Positions 41,927-44,727 of a stretch of DNA of 44,727 nucleotides are shown here, piece after piece. The stretch's first letter is position 1. Every line of letters starts with the position of its first letter. The DNA comes from Vibrio galatheae. GTDB taxonomy: Bacteria > Pseudomonadota > Gammaproteobacteria > Enterobacterales > Vibrionaceae. The stretch is from contig NZ_JXXV01000039.1 of NCBI RefSeq assembly GCF_000967545.1, positions 1 through 44,727 on the forward strand. The letters are read 5' to 3'. A program made the position numbers and the translations under genes. The notes below the pieces were generated by a model. The model saw nothing but the letters and a program-made list of their open reading frames with translations. It was not told the DNA's origin and ran no database searches.

Positions 41927-42724
41927 CTAAGGGTGATGCTTTTTCTTAATGGTCTCGTGATAAGCATGCCAGGTTGCGTAACCAAGAATTGGCATAGTGA
42001 ACAGCATTCCGAAACCGTAGGTAGCAAAGCCGACTAAAATACCGCCACAGATGAGCGCAGCCCAGACAATCATCGCAGGAATGTTCGACTTGACGGCATT
42101 AAAGCTGGAGAACACGGCTGTCATCATGTCAACTCGGCGCTCCATCATTAATGGAATCGAGAACGCCGAAATGCTAAATACGACACAAGCCAGTACTAGG
42201 CCAACTAATGAACCAATCACAAGGAAAGGCATAAACTCGGTGAGAGGCGCACCTTGTACCGATGGATAAAGCGCGTGCAACAGGGCGGCAATACGCATCC
42301 AGAAAATCATACATACGGCGAGCAATACCGCAAAGGCCCATTGAGAGGTAGAGTTACGGCTAATGGCTTTCATTGAGTGGATAAGACTAGCGTTGTGGCC
42401 TTTTTCTCTTTCCCAACTGGCATCATAGAGGCCAAGTGCTAAAAAGGGACCAATCAACATGTAGACAACAAGGCTCGGCATTACCACCAGATGGGTGCCT
42501 TGCCATTGAACGAGTAGTACGATACCAACGGCAGCCGCCATAAAGCATAAGCCGTAGACCGCACTGATAAGAGGCATGCGCACAAAGTCGTGTAGACCGA
42601 GCGCAAGCCAGTGGAATGGAGCAGAGATACTTACCGTATTACACCCTATTGTTCGGGCGTATTCCGAGTCTTTGACTTCTTTGTGTTTATCGTCGAAGCC
42701 TTGGGGATTCACCGTACGAGGCAT
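41927..42724 (-). CDS. DUF2189 integral membrane protein
   Basis: 265 residues with a cytoplasmic, charged N-terminus (1-45) and six or so membrane segments from about 50 to 255, ending in a lysine/histidine tail. The paired segments and LGLYDASWEREKGH (about 95-110) match the DUF2189 (cytochrome c oxidase subunit I-like annotation in some databases) family; no heme ligands pattern was confirmed. Function unknown. AGGAGG is close to the ATG. Single gene with terminator. Confidence 0.8.
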   Translation of the reverse strand: MPRTVNPQGFDDKHKEVKDSEYARTIGCNTVSISAPFHWLALGLHDFVRMPLISAVYGLCFMAAAVGIVLLVQWQGTHLVVMPSLVVYMLIGPFLALGLYDASWEREKGHNASLIHSMKAISRNSTSQWAFAVLLAVCMIFWMRIAALLHALYPSVQGAPLTEFMPFLVIGSLVGLVLACVVFSISAFSIPLMMERRVDMMTAVFSSFNAVKSNIPAMIVWAALICGGILVGFATYGFGMLFTMPILGYATWHAYHETIKKKHHP

Positions 42725-42942
42725 ACGTCCTCCTTGATCGATTATCTAGCTTCACTGGGCTGTTAAAGCAACAGTGGACGTAACTCGATGCCCGGCTTTG
42801 CGACCTCATTGATGTAAGCGGTGCATCAGTTAAAGAGCTAACGAAGTCCTGTCGATATTTGACTGCTTCATTAACATATTTTTAACTATTGACCCCATGG
42901 CAAAAAAATACAAATTAATTGACGCTTTTTTACACATAAAAA

Positions 42943-42970
42943 AAGAACGCCTGGATTTCCAGACGTTCTT
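42943..42970 (-). terminator. Terminator after metK
   Basis: Minus strand hairpin: AAGAACG (64-70 side) pairs with 42943-42949 and CTGG/CCAG inside with one mismatch (42950/42963), loop of 4, followed by a T run. Confidence 0.88.
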
Positions 42971-42995
42971 AGCAGATTTTAGCGTTTTAGAGCGA

Positions 42996-44150
42996 TTATT
43001 TTAGACCAGCAAACTCGCGTAGTTGTGCTGCTTTGTCTGTCGCTTCCCAAGGGAACTCTTCACGGCCGAAGTGGCCGTACGCCGCTGTCTTTTTGTAGAT
43101 CGGCTGAAGTAGGTTCAACATTTCTTGTAGGCCGTATGGACGTAGGTCGAAGTGTTGACGAACTGCTTCCACAATGATGTCGTGAGAGACTTTCTCAGTG
43201 CCAAAGGTTTCAACCATGATAGAGGTTGGATCTGCAACACCGATAGCGTATGAAAGTTGGATTTCACAGCGATCCGCCATACCAGCCGCAACGATGTTTT
43301 TCGCAACGTAACGTGCAGCGTATGCAGCAGAGCGGTCTACTTTTGATGGATCTTTACCAGAGAATGCACCGCCACCGTGACGAGCTGCGCCGCCGTAGGT
43401 ATCAACGATGATCTTACGACCGGTTAGGCCACAGTCACCCATTGGGCCACCGATTACGAAACGACCAGTTGGGTTGATGAAGAAATTAGTCTCTTTGTTG
43501 ATCCACTCTGCAGGCAGTACTGGTTTGATGATCTCTTCCATCACTGCTTCACGTAGGTCTGGAGTAGAGATTGAATCACAGTGTTGAGTCGAAAGAACAA
43601 CGGCGTCGATGCCAACAATTTTGCCATGGTCGTATTGGAAAGTAACCTGAGATTTTGCATCAGGACGCAACCAAGGAAGAGTGCCATTTTTACGTACTTC
43701 CGCTTGCTTTTGTACAAGACGGTGAGAGTAAGTAATCGGAGCAGGCATTAGGATTTCTGTTTCGTTAGTCGCGTAACCGAACATAATACCTTGGTCACCA
43801 GCGCCTTGCTCTTTAGGATCGGCTTTATCAACACCTTGGTTGATGTCTGGAGATTGCTTACCGATGGTATTGAGAACTGCACATGAATCCGCATCAAAAC
43901 CCATGTCAGAATGAACGTAACCAATTTCGCGCACAGTTTGGCGAGTTAGCTCTTCGATATCGACCCATGCTGATGTTGTGATTTCACCACCAACCATCAC
44001 CATGCCAGTTTTTACGTATGTTTCACACGCAACACGCGCTTTAGGGTCTTGTTCTAGAATCGCATCAAGGACTGCATCAGAGATTTGGTCTGCAATTTTA
44101 TCTGGATGACCTTCTGAAACAGACTCAGAAGTAAACAGGTGCTTAGCCAT
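42996..44150 (-). CDS. metK: S-adenosylmethionine synthetase
   Basis: 384-residue enzyme joining methionine and ATP to make S-adenosylmethionine (E. coli 384). Signature motifs: GHPDKIADQISDA (residues about 15-27), GAGDQGIMFGYA, and the phosphate loop GGGAFSGKDPSKVDRSAAY. GGAG lies 7 bases upstream of ATG 44150. MetJ-like boxes upstream indicate feedback by its product. Together with metH at the other end, the window covers methionine synthesis and activation, though the genes are 37 kb apart. Confidence 0.98.
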   Translation of the reverse strand: MAKHLFTSESVSEGHPDKIADQISDAVLDAILEQDPKARVACETYVKTGMVMVGGEITTSAWVDIEELTRQTVREIGYVHSDMGFDADSCAVLNTIGKQSPDINQGVDKADPKEQGAGDQGIMFGYATNETEILMPAPITYSHRLVQKQAEVRKNGTLPWLRPDAKSQVTFQYDHGKIVGIDAVVLSTQHCDSISTPDLREAVMEEIIKPVLPAEWINKETNFFINPTGRFVIGGPMGDCGLTGRKIIVDTYGGAARHGGGAFSGKDPSKVDRSAAYAARYVAKNIVAAGMADRCEIQLSYAIGVADPTSIMVETFGTEKVSHDIIVEAVRQHFDLRPYGLQEMLNLLQPIYKKTAAYGHFGREEFPWEATDKAAQLREFAGLK

Positions 44151-44226
44151 GTGAGCTCCACTTTAAATTTTTAGACAGTGCTCCGTGAATGATAGCGGAA
44201 TACTGATAAATAATATTAATATCTGT

Positions 44227-44250
44227 AGGTGTATCTACATCTAGACGTCT
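44227..44250 (-). promoter_or_regulatory. Candidate MetJ operator upstream of metK
   Basis: On the minus strand the perfect box AGACGTCT (44243-44250) is followed by AGATGTAG and ATACACCT, each matching 5 of 8 consensus bases, in an 8-base register. MetJ repression of metK is established in E. coli. Confidence 0.7.
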
Positions 44251-44415
44251 ATTCTAGTTTTGAATGTTCGGATTACAAGCATTTTTTTGCTATTTGCTAA
44301 AGACAAACGTTTGCTGAGTATGTGGGAAATTTTGTTAACTTTTATCGATTGGTGGTGAAAGCGAGGAAATTTGTGAGCTTTTCGTTTGGAAATCGATTGC
44401 AGTGCTGAGGGGGCT

Positions 44416-44443
44416 TTGAGAGAATTATCGTCCATTTTATATT
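44416..44443 (+). promoter_or_regulatory. Candidate promoter of the transketolase gene
   Basis: TTGAGA (44416-44421), 16-base spacer and TATATT (44438-44443), 29 bases upstream of the ATG. Confidence 0.45.
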
Positions 44444-44472
44444 TGATTCGCTTAACGCATTCAGGAGCTGAC

Positions 44473-44727
44473 ATGTCTTCTCGTCAACATCTCGCTAACG
44501 CAATCCGTGCTCTAAGCATGGACGGTGTACAACAAGCTAACTCTGGTCACCCAGGCGCACCTATGGGTATGGCTGATATCGCTGAAGTTCTTTGGCGTTC
44601 ACACCTAAACCACAACCCTGCAAACCCAGAATGGGCTGACCGCGACCGTTTTGTATTGTCAAACGGCCACGGCTCTATGCTGATTTACTCTTTGCTGCAC
44701 CTTGCTGGTTACGAGTTGTCTATCGAC
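44473..44727 (+). CDS. tkt: Transketolase, N-terminal part (runs off the window)
   Basis: The first 85 codons of transketolase are present. MSSRQHLANAIRALSMD is followed by NSGHPGAPMG, with the thiamine-diphosphate-proximal His26, and DRFVLSNGHGSML. The enzyme moves two-carbon units in the pentose phosphate pathway. AGGAG (44463-44467) lies 5 bases before ATG 44473. Whether it is tktA or tktB cannot be told from this part. Confidence 0.95.
   Translation, partial: MSSRQHLANAIRALSMDGVQQANSGHPGAPMGMADIAEVLWRSHLNHNPANPEWADRDRFVLSNGHGSMLIYSLLHLAGYELSID

Larger units (their letters stand above)
44151..44472. other. Divergent metK/tkt intergenic region
   Basis: About 320 bases holding metK leader and MetJ-like boxes on the left and the transketolase promoter on the right. 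No reading frame is credible; a 77-codon minus-strand frame at 44241-44474 shows no family features. Confidence 0.6.

Noticed and set aside
44241..44474. 77-codon minus-strand reading frame before metK
   Set aside because: Runs through MetJ-like boxes and the tkt promoter, has no ribosome site and no family features.

Overview
This window looks like core chromosome of a gammaproteobacterium of the genus Vibrio or a close relative. The main reasons are gene content and order: the yrbG-kdsD-kdsC-lptCAB-rpoN-hpf-ptsN-rapZ-ptsO block diverging from mlaFEDCB-ibaG-murA, the yggS/pilT-pilU pair followed by ruvX-yqgE-gshB-rsmE and a Dns/EndA-type nuclease, a chemoreceptor set among tandem tRNA genes, and MetJ-type operators. 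The species cannot be fixed by reading alone. I see no prophage, insertion sequence, integron or CRISPR array. Assignments come from recognising families and motifs by eye; no database search was run.

Layout. 1-58 is the 3' end of a tRNA-Asp and its terminator. 324-7998: an AI-2E-family permease, a Na+/H+ antiporter, cobalamin-dependent methionine synthase (metH, behind a likely MetJ operator) and the Mg2+ channel mgtE. 8109-15812 (minus): the nitrogen-PTS/sigma-54/LPS block, running yrbG, kdsD, kdsC, lptC, lptA, lptB, rpoN, hpf, ptsN, rapZ, ptsO. It makes Kdo precursors, exports LPS and adjusts sigma-54, ribosome hibernation and cell-wall sugar control. 16055-20630 (plus): mlaFEDCB, which keeps phospholipids out of the outer leaflet, then ibaG and murA. 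These two divergent blocks together supply the cell envelope. plsC follows.

21557-26023 is the least ordinary part. A two-gene operon encodes a predicted di-iron metallo-beta-lactamase-fold protein resembling the oxygen-binding di-iron (ODP) family and a small soluble helical protein carrying a chemoreceptor-tip-like motif. Next come two related tRNA clusters (Asn/Thr/Phe, and Asn/Phe variant/Thr/Phe, in coordinate order) on either side of a full-length methyl-accepting chemotaxis protein with a Cache sensor domain.

26127-44727 is again housekeeping: mltC-yggX-mutY (minus), trmB and glsB (plus), hemW-rdgB-DUF4426-yggU-yggT-proC-yggS (minus), pilT-pilU (plus), ruvX-yqgE-gshB-rsmE (minus), dns, sprT, a DUF2189 membrane protein and metK (minus, with MetJ-like boxes), and the 5' end of a transketolase gene running off the right edge.

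Best candidate for something little described: the ODP-like/chemoreceptor-tip-like gene pair at 21557-22896. Secondary points are a tRNA-Phe with a compensated acceptor-stem change, trailers complementary to the 3' end of every tRNA-Phe copy, and a short leader reading frame overlapping the start of mlaF.
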